DNA of 58,051 nucleotides from assembly GCA_910588825.1 (NCBI GenBank), contig CAJURF010000007.1, positions 13,669 through 71,719 of the forward strand. Direction: 5' to 3'. Made by a program: the position numbers and the translations under genes. The stretch's first letter is position 1. Each line of letters begins with the position of its first letter. Positions 24,496 through 33,872 of the stretch are shown here, piece by piece. Below the pieces are notes generated by a model. That model was not told the DNA's origin. It made no database searches and saw only the letters and a program-made list of their open reading frames with translations. The DNA comes from an uncultured Lachnospiraceae bacterium. Lineage in GTDB: Bacteria > Bacillota > Clostridia > Lachnospirales > Lachnospiraceae.

Positions 24496-25458
24496 TTACC
24501 GTTTCATATTGACAAGTTCCTGAAGCATCTCATCTGTCACTGTAATAATTTTTGTATTCGCCTGGTAACCTCTCTGGGTGGTGATCATCTCAGAGAATTC
24601 TTTTGCCAGGTCTACGTTGGGCATTTCCAGGTAGCCGGATAAGATTGAACCCAGGATAGCTCCTGATTCTCCAATGGTACATGCACCTGTATTATCGCCG
24701 ATTTGATAATAGTATCCAGAAGTACTCTGCAGACCGTTCACGTTTTGGGCTCCAGCAAGAGCAATTTTCCCCATTGTCACTTTTCTCTCACCCTGAGTAT
24801 ATCCCACTACAGTCCCATCACTCATAATCCGGTATGAGCTGCATTTATACCTGACATTACCCTCAGCATCAGCAGGAAGCTTATCTGTCTCAGGAACATC
24901 ATCAGGTGCATTCGGTATCCTGATTCTGTTGATTTCACCTGTATTAAAGGTTACATTGCCATCCTGATCCGGGGTGCCCGGCTGAAATCCATAAACATAA
25001 TATCCGTTACTATCAACCAAGTAACCTTCATTATCAACTGTCAAAATCCCAACTCTTGAAAGGCTCACTCCTTCTGCATTAGCTAAATCTGTATCCGTTG
25101 TAATGGGTGTCTGCGCCGCGCCACTTGAACTTCTTACTATCAGGAATCCCGTTCCGTCAATCATAATGTCCAAATCGTGACCTGTCTGATATGGAGTACT
25201 TTTACTAAAATCCCGGCTGATGGATGACATCCGTACACCATATCCAACCTGAGAAGCATTGATACCGCCCAGACCTCCTGCAACAGTTGAATTTCCGCCT
25301 GTAGAATTGGTTGTATTCGTATACAGGGCGTCCATAAAGTTAGCGCTTCCTGCTTTATATCCCCATGTATTAACATTGGCAATATTATTGCCGATAACAT
25401 CCAGCTTAGACTGATGAGTACGCAGGCCTGCAACGCCTGCAAACATTGATCTGACCAT
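24496..25458 (-). CDS. flgE: Flagellar hook protein FlgE
   Basis: 320 residues. The N-terminus 'MVRSMFAGVAGLRTHQSKLD' and 'VIGNNIANVNTWGYK', the internal 'MIDGTGFLIVRSSS', and the C-terminus 'LAKEFSEMITTQRGYQANTK' are hook-protein features. It is shorter than many FlgE proteins of about 400 residues, which have extra surface domains. It lies after flgD and the TIGR02530-type gene, which match a hook-assembly block. It is bracketed by two strong hairpins. Confidence 0.9.
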   Translation of the reverse strand: MVRSMFAGVAGLRTHQSKLDVIGNNIANVNTWGYKAGSANFMDALYTNTTNSTGGNSTVAGGLGGINASQVGYGVRMSSISRDFSKSTPYQTGHDLDIMIDGTGFLIVRSSSGAAQTPITTDTDLANAEGVSLSRVGILTVDNEGYLVDSNGYYVYGFQPGTPDQDGNVTFNTGEINRIRIPNAPDDVPETDKLPADAEGNVRYKCSSYRIMSDGTVVGYTQGERKVTMGKIALAGAQNVNGLQSTSGYYYQIGDNTGACTIGESGAILGSILSGYLEMPNVDLAKEFSEMITTQRGYQANTKIITVTDEMLQELVNMKR

Positions 25459-25517
25459 AATTTTAATTTCCTTTCTATAATTCTGTCAAAACCTATTGAA
25501 GTTTTTCGTGCCGACGC

Positions 25518-25538
25518 TCTCTGCCAGTCGGGCAGAGA
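25518..25538 (-). promoter_or_regulatory. hairpin upstream of flgE
   Basis: Perfect 8-bp stem TCTCTGCC/GGCAGAGA with a 5-nt loop, between the TIGR02530-type gene and flgE. It has no T tract. It could protect the 5' end of a processed flgE message. Confidence 0.5.
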
Positions 25539-25562
25539 ACAAAGCCTCCGTTATGGTCCGGC

Positions 25563-25946
25563 CTATACCAGCACAGCACTGTCAATATTTGTAAAAATGT
25601 TATCCCGCATCTCAGAACCCGACATGGACGTGATCACCGTATTATTGGGAACATTCACAATAAAAGCTCCCTGGGAACTTATGATTACCACATCCTTCGC
25701 CCCCTTGGCACGCGCCTTGTCCACTGCATCATTGATGCTGTTAAGAAGGTTCTCCGTCACCTGAATCCCCCGCTGCTGTACACGCTGGGCTGCATGCTTG
25801 GAAAACTGCACTCCCTGCTCCCGGTGATTCATCCGCTCCTGAAGCAGCTGGCCGAAACTGCCTGCGACGCCTCCTGCGGCTCCCCGTTCTATCTGCAGCT
25901 GACGGACACTTTTCAATTCGGAAACCTGATTTACCTTTTCTAACAT
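25563..25946 (-). CDS. Flagellar operon protein, TIGR02530 type
   Basis: About 127 residues from MLEKVNQV; the upstream AGAAAG..GGTGAT is close to a full ribosome site and favours this ATG over the one two codons earlier. 'VQFSKHAAQRVQQRGIQVTE' and 'GAKDVVIISSQGAFIVNVPN' are the conserved core of the family that appears between flgD and flgE in Gram-positive flagellar operons. The function is not firmly known; a hook-assembly role is inferred from position. Confidence 0.85.
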   Translation of the reverse strand: MLEKVNQVSELKSVRQLQIERGAAGGVAGSFGQLLQERMNHREQGVQFSKHAAQRVQQRGIQVTENLLNSINDAVDKARAKGAKDVVIISSQGAFIVNVPNNTVITSMSGSEMRDNIFTNIDSAVLV

Positions 25947-26057
25947 ATCCATCACCACTTTCTGACATCGTCCCTTATGCGTTCTAGCGGCATTTCTTTT
26001 CCATCTTTCCCAGCGCTTGGCAAGCCTTCCCTGGCCCGCTCCTAATTTCTAAACGCT

Positions 26058-26618
26058 TTAGGCCTGAGAGACTTCCTGGTTCTGATTTCCCTCTGTACTC
26101 TCATTTCCACTGTTGTCCTGGCCGCCTTCAACTTTATCATCGTCTTCTTCCTTGTCTTTCACTTCACCGATGCTCATAACCTGAGACAGCTGGTAGCCCT
26201 TTCCGTCCACATAAACCATAGGAGTTCCTTCAAAAAGGCTCACGCCTTCTACTGTACCTGTTATCTTCTCCCCGGTGGCTTTGCCATCATCGTCTACCAG
26301 TGCAATGGTCACTTCCTTGCCCATCATACCTGTGGCATAGCTGGTCATGTTCACCATCAGCACATCATTGGTGGCACCTGTCATGTTTGTAACAGACTGG
26401 GTCATAGAATTCATGGCGCTGATGCTGGACATCTGTGTCATGGTAGACATCATCTCACTGTTGGACATGGGATTTGTCATATCCTGGTACCGCAGCTGCG
26501 CAGCCAGCAGTTTCATAAAGTCTGTAGTGGTCAGCTCTTTGCTGGGTGCTTCCAGTGTGTAGGTCCGCTCATAGTGATACCCACTGTTAGAAGCTCCTGA
26601 AACTTCACTCGTTGGCAT
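26058..26618 (-). CDS. flgD: Hook assembly (cap) protein FlgD
   Basis: 186 residues. The N-terminal 'TTDFMKLLAAQLRYQDMTNP' is the FlgD signature. A central helical part and a short beta domain ('GTVEGVSLFEGTPMVYVDGK') follow, then an acidic Gln/Asn-rich tail. FlgD caps the growing hook and is shed. The gene sits between fliK and the TIGR02530-type gene, as usual. Confidence 0.94.
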   Translation of the reverse strand: MPTSEVSGASNSGYHYERTYTLEAPSKELTTTDFMKLLAAQLRYQDMTNPMSNSEMMSTMTQMSSISAMNSMTQSVTNMTGATNDVLMVNMTSYATGMMGKEVTIALVDDDGKATGEKITGTVEGVSLFEGTPMVYVDGKGYQLSQVMSIGEVKDKEEDDDKVEGGQDNSGNESTEGNQNQEVSQA

Positions 26619-26636
26619 ATCAAACCTCCTTAATTT

Positions 26637-27902
26637 CTAAATTAGTCCTAATCTCAATTGCTGCAGGAAATCCTGACTATCCTCTGAGGTATGTTCCTGT
26701 TTTTCTTTTTGTTCCTGCTGTTGCTGCTGTTGAGAATTTCCTTGTTCTTTGTACTGTTCCAGATAATTTTCTTCCTGCTGGTCCACCACCACGGTAGTAG
26801 GTGTCCCCAGATTTTTCTCCATAATCTGTGCAATGTTTTTTGCCCCTGCAGACAATGCCTCCATGGTTTTATCATTGGAACACACAATAGATATGGTGAC
26901 TTTCTCTGCCGCATAGGCCACCTTGATTGCAAGTCTGCCAAGGTTTTCCGGATGAATCTGAATCTCAAATTCCTGTTTTCCCACTGCAGTTTTGTCTCTG
27001 AGCTGCTGTACCAGCTGATTCATCAGCTCCTGAGAATTCCCCGCCCGTATATGTACTGGCTGCTGGGGCTCTCCAGTCTGCTGAATCCTGTCTGCCGCTG
27101 TCTCCGGCCTGATCATATGCTCTGCGGAATATAACAGACCATCTGTGTACTCAGCCTCTTCCCTGCCGTTCTCAGATGACTGCCTGGACTCCTGGCCGGA
27201 TGACGCTTCAGCCTGCTGTACCACTGTTGTCTGCAGGTTCTGAGACTCTCCCTGCAGGTTTGTCGCCTGCACTGCATCCTCATTTCCCCGCTGAAGGGAT
27301 GTTTTTGGTGTCTGATAATCCATGGGAAGCGCTTCTGCTGTCTGTGCTTCCTGCATCATAGGTGCAAAACTGTCTGACACCGGGGCTGCCTCTCCCGAAT
27401 TTTCCGTCTGAACAAAGAGTTCTTCCCCCGGAACCGCCTGCATTTCCACTGCTTCACCTACACCATCCTGAGTGAGTACGGCATCAGAAACCAACGGCAT
27501 CTCCGGTACCTTTTCTCCCAGACCATTGATATCCAAAGCGGTCTGCATCCCAGCAGGACTGTTGTTCATGAGAAATACCATCATCTGTAGACCGGCTGTT
27601 TCAGCCAAAGTTTCTTCAACAGCAGCACCGTCTTCTTTTTCAGCCTGTTCCGGCTGTTTCTCCTTCACAGCAGATTCCTGAGTCTCTGACGTCTGCTGCT
27701 TTTCCGGTTTCACTGCTTTGCTGTCATCTGAAACGCTAGTGTCTGGCGCCTCCTTTGAGGAGTTTTTCCCCGGAGAATTCTGAAGCAGATCGCGGAAACG
27801 GTCCTGCTGATTGGCTCTCCCCGGTCTTCCTGAGACTCTGGACGCCTGGATATGCTGAACTGCCCGGCTTGCGGTATTCAATTGCGGCATCGTGTTTTCC
27901 AT
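26637..27902 (-). CDS. fliK: Flagellar hook-length control protein FliK
   Basis: 421 residues. A low-complexity Gln/Glu/Ser-rich N-terminal ruler part is followed by the conserved C-terminal domain with 'FEIQIHPENLGRLAIKV' at about 315-335, then a Gln-rich tail. FliK measures the hook and triggers FlhB to switch substrates. The domain motif makes the call sound; the ruler part is poorly conserved as in all FliK proteins. Confidence 0.92.
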   Translation of the reverse strand: MENTMPQLNTASRAVQHIQASRVSGRPGRANQQDRFRDLLQNSPGKNSSKEAPDTSVSDDSKAVKPEKQQTSETQESAVKEKQPEQAEKEDGAAVEETLAETAGLQMMVFLMNNSPAGMQTALDINGLGEKVPEMPLVSDAVLTQDGVGEAVEMQAVPGEELFVQTENSGEAAPVSDSFAPMMQEAQTAEALPMDYQTPKTSLQRGNEDAVQATNLQGESQNLQTTVVQQAEASSGQESRQSSENGREEAEYTDGLLYSAEHMIRPETAADRIQQTGEPQQPVHIRAGNSQELMNQLVQQLRDKTAVGKQEFEIQIHPENLGRLAIKVAYAAEKVTISIVCSNDKTMEALSAGAKNIAQIMEKNLGTPTTVVVDQQEENYLEQYKEQGNSQQQQQQEQKEKQEHTSEDSQDFLQQLRLGLI

Positions 27903-28007
27903 CCTTTCATCAACCTCCTTTCTCCTGACAAAACATTAAGTTTACCTGTTACCAATTCTATATAGTAAAACTGCCCGGCTGTTTTCAGGAAAACAAACCC
28001 TGCAGGT

Positions 28008-28466
28008 CTACCCGTTTTCCAGACGCAGAGCTTTGCTGCGCACATTGGAGACAAATTCCTCTATGAACAATTCTTCACTTTTCTGCACCTGATACTGATA
28101 CTGTGCCATTTTCTTGTCTTTGAGCAATTCGATGGAGGATGTCTCGGTCTTTGCAGCCACTACTTCTTTTCTCTTCTGCTCTTTTCGTTCCTCCAGTCTC
28201 TCCAGAACTTCTCTCTCCATTTTTTCCTTCACACGCAGGTTATGGAGATAACTGTGATATGTACCGATCTCACTGACTGTCATACCTTCTTTCTGCCGTT
28301 CCTGCAGCTGGCCTCCCCAGCTTCTGGACTGGCATTCCAGATTCTCAATCCGCCTTTCCGATCTGACAATATCACTCATAATCTGAGCCTGCTCATTGCG
28401 GAGATTATCCAATACCTGCTGTTTATAGTTTAACACAGTATGAAGGGGAAAGTAAAACTTTTTCAT
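28008..28466 (-). CDS. fliJ: Flagellar export chaperone FliJ
   Basis: 152 residues from MKKFYFPLHTVLNYK, preceded by AAAGGTGAAG. The N-terminal 'F-x-L-x-x-V-L-x-[YL]-[KR]' pattern and an almost wholly coiled-coil body are typical of FliJ, which links the FliI ATPase to FlhA. It follows fliI by 25 bp. A longer frame from 28550 would overlap fliI and lacks a ribosome site. Confidence 0.92.
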   Translation of the reverse strand: MKKFYFPLHTVLNYKQQVLDNLRNEQAQIMSDIVRSERRIENLECQSRSWGGQLQERQKEGMTVSEIGTYHSYLHNLRVKEKMEREVLERLEERKEQKRKEVVAAKTETSSIELLKDKKMAQYQYQVQKSEELFIEEFVSNVRSKALRLENG

Positions 28467-28491
28467 AATTTCTTCACCTTTATTGAATGGA

Positions 28492-29805
28492 TTATACATC
28501 CAATATTTTATGCATATGCTGAATAATTTCCTCATATGTAAAATTTTCATCTGTTCCCTGCATCAAAAAGCCATTAATCTGGTCGATCTTTTGAATTGCC
28601 CGGTCCAATTTGGGATTGGTGCCGGATTTATATGCTCCGATGGCAATCAAATCCTCATTTTTTGTATAAAGGCTCAGCAGATCTCTCAACTTAGCGGCCA
28701 GGTCTTTGTGCTCCTGGGAGACGATACTGGTCATCAGACGGGAAATGCTGGCATTCACATCAATGGCCGGAAAATGATTCTCATTTGCCAGCTTCCTGGT
28801 GAGGACAATATGTCCGTCCAGAATACCCCTCACCGTATCGGAGATGGGTTCATTGGTGTCGTCACCTTCTACCAGCACAGTGTATACCCCTGTGATGGAA
28901 CCTTTTTCAAAATTCCCGCTGCGCTCTAACAGCTTGGGAAATTCCGCATAGATGGAAGGCGTATAGCCTCTTGCAACCGGCGGCTCTCCGATTGCAAGGC
29001 CGATCTCCCTCTGGGCCATGGCAAACCGGGTAAGAGAATCCATCATGAGAAGCACATCTTTCCCCTGATCCTTAAAATACTCCGCTATGGTTGTGGCAAC
29101 CAGGGGACACTTCATACGGAGCATGGCAGGCTGGTCAGAAGTGGCGACCACTAACACGGAACGTTTCAGCCCCTCCGGCCCCAGATCTTTCTCCGCGAAC
29201 TCCATAACCTCACGCCCACGCTCTCCCACCAGGGCAATCACATTAATGTCTGCCCGTACATTTTTGGCGATCATGCCCAGCAGTGTACTTTTTCCCACAC
29301 CGCTGCCGGCAAATATCCCGATACGCTGTCCTTTTCCAATGGTGTTCAGCCCGTCAATGGCTTTAATGCCAAACTCCAGACGGTCGGTAATCAATGGCCG
29401 GTCCATGGGATTGATAAAAGTGTTTTCCACATAATAATGCCGCTGGGAATGAAAAGGCCCTTTGTTATCCATGGGCCTTCCCATAGCATCAATGATCCTT
29501 CCCCGCAAAAACTCTCCTACCGGAATCTTCAATCTCTTTCTCGTGTTGCGCACAAAACTCCCAGTGGCAATTCCGCTCATATTCTCATATGCCATAATCT
29601 GGATTCTGTCGTTCTTGAATCCAACCACTTCCACCGGAATCTGCTGCTTGCGGTCGTCGTCGTAAATCATGGCGATATCCCCGATGCTGGCATTTCCACC
29701 AGATGCTTCAATGGACATTCCCACCACATTCTCCACTTTTCCAATGTGGCTGACTGTATCTGCATTGGCTATCAGCCCTGGCAAATTTTTATACAATTCT
29801 TCCAC
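28492..29805 (-). CDS. fliI: Flagellum-specific export ATPase FliI
   Basis: 437 residues, normal length. Walker A 'AGSGVGKST' at 166-174, Walker B in 'DVLLMMDSLTRFA', and the 'ALVGERGREVMEF' segment place it with the F1-like ATPases of type III export. The hexamer energises loading at the export gate with FliH and FliJ, whose genes flank it. Confidence 0.97.
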   Translation of the reverse strand: MEELYKNLPGLIANADTVSHIGKVENVVGMSIEASGGNASIGDIAMIYDDDRKQQIPVEVVGFKNDRIQIMAYENMSGIATGSFVRNTRKRLKIPVGEFLRGRIIDAMGRPMDNKGPFHSQRHYYVENTFINPMDRPLITDRLEFGIKAIDGLNTIGKGQRIGIFAGSGVGKSTLLGMIAKNVRADINVIALVGERGREVMEFAEKDLGPEGLKRSVLVVATSDQPAMLRMKCPLVATTIAEYFKDQGKDVLLMMDSLTRFAMAQREIGLAIGEPPVARGYTPSIYAEFPKLLERSGNFEKGSITGVYTVLVEGDDTNEPISDTVRGILDGHIVLTRKLANENHFPAIDVNASISRLMTSIVSQEHKDLAAKLRDLLSLYTKNEDLIAIGAYKSGTNPKLDRAIQKIDQINGFLMQGTDENFTYEEIIQHMHKILDV

Positions 29806-29811
29806 CTGTCC

Positions 29812-30624
29812 TTATAAACGCGCGTTATTTAAAATATCTCTGATATTCTCCAGCTGGGTACTCACACTGGCATCCACAATCTCATCCGGCAGCTCTATGA
29901 TACAGGTTCCCGGGCTCTCCTTCTCCATCACCACCACTTTCAGATTATCTGTCAGACGGGCCATCTCATGCAAAAGCTGTGTGTCGCCCTTTACAATCAT
30001 CTCAGAATCCTGTCTGGATATGTAAATCTTGGCCCACTGAGTTTTTTTAATCTTATCTGTGGCAGACACAATCATCCGTTTGATGACTTCCCCGCTGGAA
30101 CGGAGACTGACTTGAATGATCTTTTCGGATACGGCAAGACAGATCTTCTTCAAATCATCCAGATACTGTTCCAGAACTTTCTCCTTTTCCTCTGTCACAG
30201 AGTCAATCACCTGTCTCATCTGGCTGGTGTAACTGTCGATTTCACTTTCCATCTTCTCAGTCATTTCCCGGTGAGCACTCTGATAGCCGTCATCATAACC
30301 TTTCGTATGCCCGTCGTCGTAACCCTTGCGGTATCCGTCCTCCCCGGCTTTCCGAATGATCTCCGCCGCTTCATCCCTGGCTTTCTCCAGAATTTCCTGT
30401 GCCTCGCGCCTGGCTTTTTCATATTCTTCCTGAATCGCTCTGCGCATCTGGGCTTCTTCTTCCGCCCGCCTTACCGCTTCCGGATCTTCCTCCTCTGCCT
30501 GGACAATCTCCTTTGGCTCTTCCTGGGGCGGTTTTTCTCCAAAATCAGCATCGAACTCATAAGGTTGAATATCAATCCCGCTGCCTCCGCTCTTAAGCAC
30601 ACGATAACTAAGCAATGATATCAT
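29812..30624 (-). CDS. fliH: Flagellar assembly protein FliH
   Basis: 270 residues. A very charged N-terminal half, rich in Glu/Arg/Ala, carries G-x-x-x-G style repeats ('GYRKGYDDGHTKGYDDGY'), followed by the conserved C-terminal domain ('RMIVSATDKI', 'GTCIIELPDEIVDASV'). FliH controls FliI. The start is uncertain: the ATG at 30624 overlaps the end of fliG by 17 bp; a TTG at 30615 with AAAGG 9 nt before it is as good or better. Confidence 0.9.
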   Translation of the reverse strand: MISLLSYRVLKSGGSGIDIQPYEFDADFGEKPPQEEPKEIVQAEEEDPEAVRRAEEEAQMRRAIQEEYEKARREAQEILEKARDEAAEIIRKAGEDGYRKGYDDGHTKGYDDGYQSAHREMTEKMESEIDSYTSQMRQVIDSVTEEKEKVLEQYLDDLKKICLAVSEKIIQVSLRSSGEVIKRMIVSATDKIKKTQWAKIYISRQDSEMIVKGDTQLLHEMARLTDNLKVVVMEKESPGTCIIELPDEIVDASVSTQLENIRDILNNARL

Positions 30625-31633
30625 CCTTTCCGCTCTTAGCAATCACAATCTCTCCGGCTTCTTCCAGCTGGCGGATTTGATTTACAATTCTCTGCTGTGC
30701 TTCTTCCACATCTTTCAGACGCACATTCACTGTGATTTCCAAATCAGAGCGTACACTCTCAGCCATACGCGTGGACATATTGGAGAAAATCAGGCTGGAC
30801 AGCTGCTCGTTTGCATTCTTCAAAGCGTACACCAGGTCACGCATATCGCAGTCGCGGATAAAGCGCTGTACAGATCTGTCGTCCATGGTAAGGATGTCTT
30901 CGAATACAAACATCTTCTTGCGGATATCTTCTGCCAGCTGTGCATCTTCTTTTCCCAGCTCTTCGAATATGTACTTTTCGTTGCTGCGGTCAATGCTGTT
31001 CATTACCTCAGCAATATAATCGATACCGCCGATCTGTGTGTAATCAGTGGTAAGAATGTTGGAGAACCGTTTCTTCAATTCCGCTTCCACCACTTTGATT
31101 GCTTCCGGTGAAGCACGGTCCATACTGGCAATACTTTTCACCACCTGAATCCGCTTTTCTTTCGGAAGCTCTTCTATTACCTGCGCTGTCTGGTCTGCCC
31201 CCGCATAAGAGAGCACCAGAGCGATGGTCTGTGGTCTCTCATGCTGAAGAACTGACAAGATGTTTTTGCTGTCTGTCTTGCGGATAAAGTCAAAGGGACT
31301 GGCCTTCATGAATTTATTCAGTTTTTCCAGCAGCCTGGCGGCAGTACTCTCTCCGAAAGCCTTTTCCAGTACTGTGCGGGCGTATTCAATGCCGCCGTCT
31401 GTGACTACTTTCTGGGTCAGACAGACTTTATAAAACTCATCCAGAACTGCTAGTGTCTGTTCACTGGTCAAATGTCCCAGTTTCGCCACTTCCACTGTCA
31501 GATTCTCAATCTCCTCCTCTGTGAGGAATTTGTATATTTCTGACGCATGTTCCACGCCCATGGATACCACCACAGCCGCTGCTTTCTGCTCTGGCTTTAG
31601 ATCAAGATCAATTTCAACTATTTCTTCCGCCAT
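30608..31633 (-). CDS. fliG: Flagellar motor switch protein FliG
   Basis: 341 residues from MAEEIVEID, preceded by GGAGGTGAGG. It has the three FliG parts: N-terminal FliF-binding ('KAAAVVVSMGVEHASEIYKF'), middle FliM-binding, and C-terminal charged torque helix ('DMRDLVYALKNANEQLSSLI'). The MotA-facing and C-ring roles follow from the family. The start lies inside the 3' end of fliF, so translation is coupled. Confidence 0.96.
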   Translation of the reverse strand: MAEEIVEIDLDLKPEQKAAAVVVSMGVEHASEIYKFLTEEEIENLTVEVAKLGHLTSEQTLAVLDEFYKVCLTQKVVTDGGIEYARTVLEKAFGESTAARLLEKLNKFMKASPFDFIRKTDSKNILSVLQHERPQTIALVLSYAGADQTAQVIEELPKEKRIQVVKSIASMDRASPEAIKVVEAELKKRFSNILTTDYTQIGGIDYIAEVMNSIDRSNEKYIFEELGKEDAQLAEDIRKKMFVFEDILTMDDRSVQRFIRDCDMRDLVYALKNANEQLSSLIFSNMSTRMAESVRSDLEITVNVRLKDVEEAQQRIVNQIRQLEEAGEIVIAKSGKDDIIA

Positions 31634-33302
31634 CTGCCTCACCTCCATTCAGCCAATTACGCAGCATCTGGGCTGCAATTTCGGGACTCTGCTCTGCAAA
31701 ATCGCGGATCTGCTGCCGAAGTTCCATACTCTTCTCGGTCTGAGGATCCAAAATCGGCCCGTCTTCTTCCGTCTCTTCCTCCGATGCCAGCACTGCCGCA
31801 CCCTCGGGGGCTTCTTTGGCTTCCTCTCCTTCGCCAAGGTTCTCCAGCAGACTGCTGAGTTCCGCCTGCTCTGCTTCCGCCTGGGCCTGTTCAAGAGCTG
31901 CCTTCTCTTTTGCTTTCTTCTTACGTCTCAGTAAAATGACTGCAAGAATAATTCCCGCGATCAACAGTACTGCCACAATAATTCCAATAATAATCCAATT
32001 ACTCCTCTTAGCAAAGAATCCGCTTCCCGATGTGCTCTGTGTCTCCTCTTCCGCGTTTGGATCGTAGAACGGAGCAGCCAGTACCGTAATCTTCTCATCC
32101 TGGTCCGCCAGGTCAATACCAGCGGCATTACCAATCAGTGAAATCAGAGTATATTCATCAATATCGCCTAAATCCTCACCATTTACCGTCACACCCACGG
32201 ACAGATTCTCTATGGCTCCCGCAGGCACCTCCCCCTGCTCCTTCAACTGATTGAACAGATATTCTCTGTCATACTGATAGTTGCTGTAACGGGTGTCGTT
32301 CTCATTCTCATCTGTATTGTATTCCGGAATATCCGCATTGGTTTCTGTGCCAGGAACTCCTTCCGCTGTGGCGTCTTCTCCGTTGGATTCTCTGGAACCG
32401 CTGTCATTGGAAAGCAGCCCTGTCTTGTCGTTGGCATCAATCTTATCCGGTGTGGTGTAGCTGATGCTCTCACGAATCAGTGTTTCCATATTCACACTGG
32501 CCTTTGCAGAAACTCTTACGTTCTCGTCCCCAAAAATAGGAACCAGCACGTTCATCACTTTCTCACTGACCTGGTCTTCCACCATTCTGGCTATTTCTCT
32601 GGTATCTTCGTTGGTCAGCTTCGAACTGGACTGGTCTTCCGGGTCTACGGACACGTCCTTTCCGTTCCCGTCAAAGATCGCCACATTTTCAATGGTCATG
32701 CCTGGAATCGCCTTGGAAACCAGGTTCTGTACAGCCACTGCCTGGTCTTCTGTGGGAGAACCATTGTCCTTCATAATCATTACCACAGATGCACTGGCTT
32801 CCTCCTGTTTGGAATCATCTAATGCATATTTCTGTTGTTCTCCCAGTGCAATGGTAACTTTCGCGTCTTTCACATTGTCAAACAATGAAATAGTCGCCCC
32901 GATTCGATTCTGCAGCTCATAGAGTTTATAAGTCTGCTTATCCGAATCCGTAGTCATCATTGTGGCATTGTTTGTAAAAATATCATATGTAAACCCGCTT
33001 TTCGGGTAACCCTGTGCGGCCAGATTCGCTTTCACCTGGTCCACACTCTGTTCCGGCACATATATCGTACCCTGGCCGTCATATCGGTAGTCTATCGCCG
33101 TCTCCTGCAGCAGCCCTATGATCTGCTGGGCCTCGTCTGTGTTCACATCCGAGTAGAGAACCTCATAGTCTTTCCGGTTCAGAACCAACGCCAGGATTAC
33201 CGCCGCCGCAATGAGGACAACTGCACCCACACCAATCAGCACTTTTGTTTTTTTGCTGAGTTTTAAAATGAATTCTTTCCCTTTTGCTAGCTTTTCTTTC
33301 AT
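31614..33302 (-). CDS. fliF: Flagellar MS-ring protein FliF
   Basis: 562 residues from the ATG of MKEKLAKGKEF. A membrane helix lies near residues 20-42 ('VLIGVGAVVLIAAAVILALV'), two ring-building motifs follow ('YEVLYSDVNTDEAQQIIGLL', 'VTIALGEQQKYALDD'), then a second membrane helix near 440 and a C-terminal FliG-binding tail. It is the base on which rod, export gate and C ring are built. A 200-bp gap with repeat sequence separates it from fliE. Confidence 0.96.
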   Translation of the reverse strand: MKEKLAKGKEFILKLSKKTKVLIGVGAVVLIAAAVILALVLNRKDYEVLYSDVNTDEAQQIIGLLQETAIDYRYDGQGTIYVPEQSVDQVKANLAAQGYPKSGFTYDIFTNNATMMTTDSDKQTYKLYELQNRIGATISLFDNVKDAKVTIALGEQQKYALDDSKQEEASASVVMIMKDNGSPTEDQAVAVQNLVSKAIPGMTIENVAIFDGNGKDVSVDPEDQSSSKLTNEDTREIARMVEDQVSEKVMNVLVPIFGDENVRVSAKASVNMETLIRESISYTTPDKIDANDKTGLLSNDSGSRESNGEDATAEGVPGTETNADIPEYNTDENENDTRYSNYQYDREYLFNQLKEQGEVPAGAIENLSVGVTVNGEDLGDIDEYTLISLIGNAAGIDLADQDEKITVLAAPFYDPNAEEETQSTSGSGFFAKRSNWIIIGIIVAVLLIAGIILAVILLRRKKKAKEKAALEQAQAEAEQAELSSLLENLGEGEEAKEAPEGAAVLASEEETEEDGPILDPQTEKSMELRQQIRDFAEQSPEIAAQMLRNWLNGGEADGGRNS

Positions 33303-33348
33303 GATCAACCGTTCATCCCATTCAATTTGTTATCCATACTTTTCCCGT

Positions 33349-33496
33349 CTAGAGCGTGTTGAAAAATAACCTGTGACAGTTGTGCCAGATTTTTCTCCGG
33401 GAGTACATAGCAAAAACCGGAAACGTATCAGAGTACATCAATGATTTTTGTTATGTGCTGTCAGAAAAAAAGACAAGTAAATGGCATAGGTTATTT
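33349..33496. repeat. degenerate MITE-like repeat between fliE and fliF
   Basis: It starts with CTAGAGCGTGTTGAAAAA (33349-33366), which matches the terminal repeat of the complete element at 54093-54275 apart from one missing T. A nested inverted repeat AAATAACCT (33364-33372) pairs with AGGTTATTT (33488-33496). The right-hand CTAG end is not found, so this is a decayed or different member. It fills the only large gap in the front half of the flagellar operon. Confidence 0.5.
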
Positions 33497-33508
33497 ACAT
33501 ACAATTCC

Positions 33509-33823
33509 CTATATGTTGATATTCATTAACTGCGTATAAGCTTCCTGTGCCCGGTTTCTCAACTGAACCAGCAGGTCCACAGCCAGCTGGGCTTCTGCCG
33601 CTGCTGTAGTAACCGTGGCGGGGTCATCAATCTGTCCTGTGGTCAGAAGATATTCTGCCTGGCTCAGATCCTGGTCTGTAGTGATCACATCTTCAATGGC
33701 ACTCTGAAAAATACTTTTGAACATGGATACGCCATCCTGCCCCACTGTTTTTTCTGCAACAGCAGGTGCCTGACTCTCCCCTATGTGCATTAACTGAATC
33801 GGCGTGATAAACATTTCGTCCAT
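33509..33823 (-). CDS. fliE: Flagellar hook-basal body protein FliE
   Basis: 104 residues, normal length. The C-terminal 'AAEAQLAVDLLVQLRNRAQE' followed by 'AYTQLMNINI' is the FliE signature (usually '...YQEIMRM.I'). FliE joins the MS ring and export gate to the proximal rod. It follows flgB directly with a 49-bp gap, without the usual flgC between. Confidence 0.94.
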   Translation of the reverse strand: MDEMFITPIQLMHIGESQAPAVAEKTVGQDGVSMFKSIFQSAIEDVITTDQDLSQAEYLLTTGQIDDPATVTTAAAEAQLAVDLLVQLRNRAQEAYTQLMNINI

Positions 33824-33872
33824 TTTCCTATTCTCCTCTTCATTAATTTTCCTTTACAACATCAGCCGCTGG

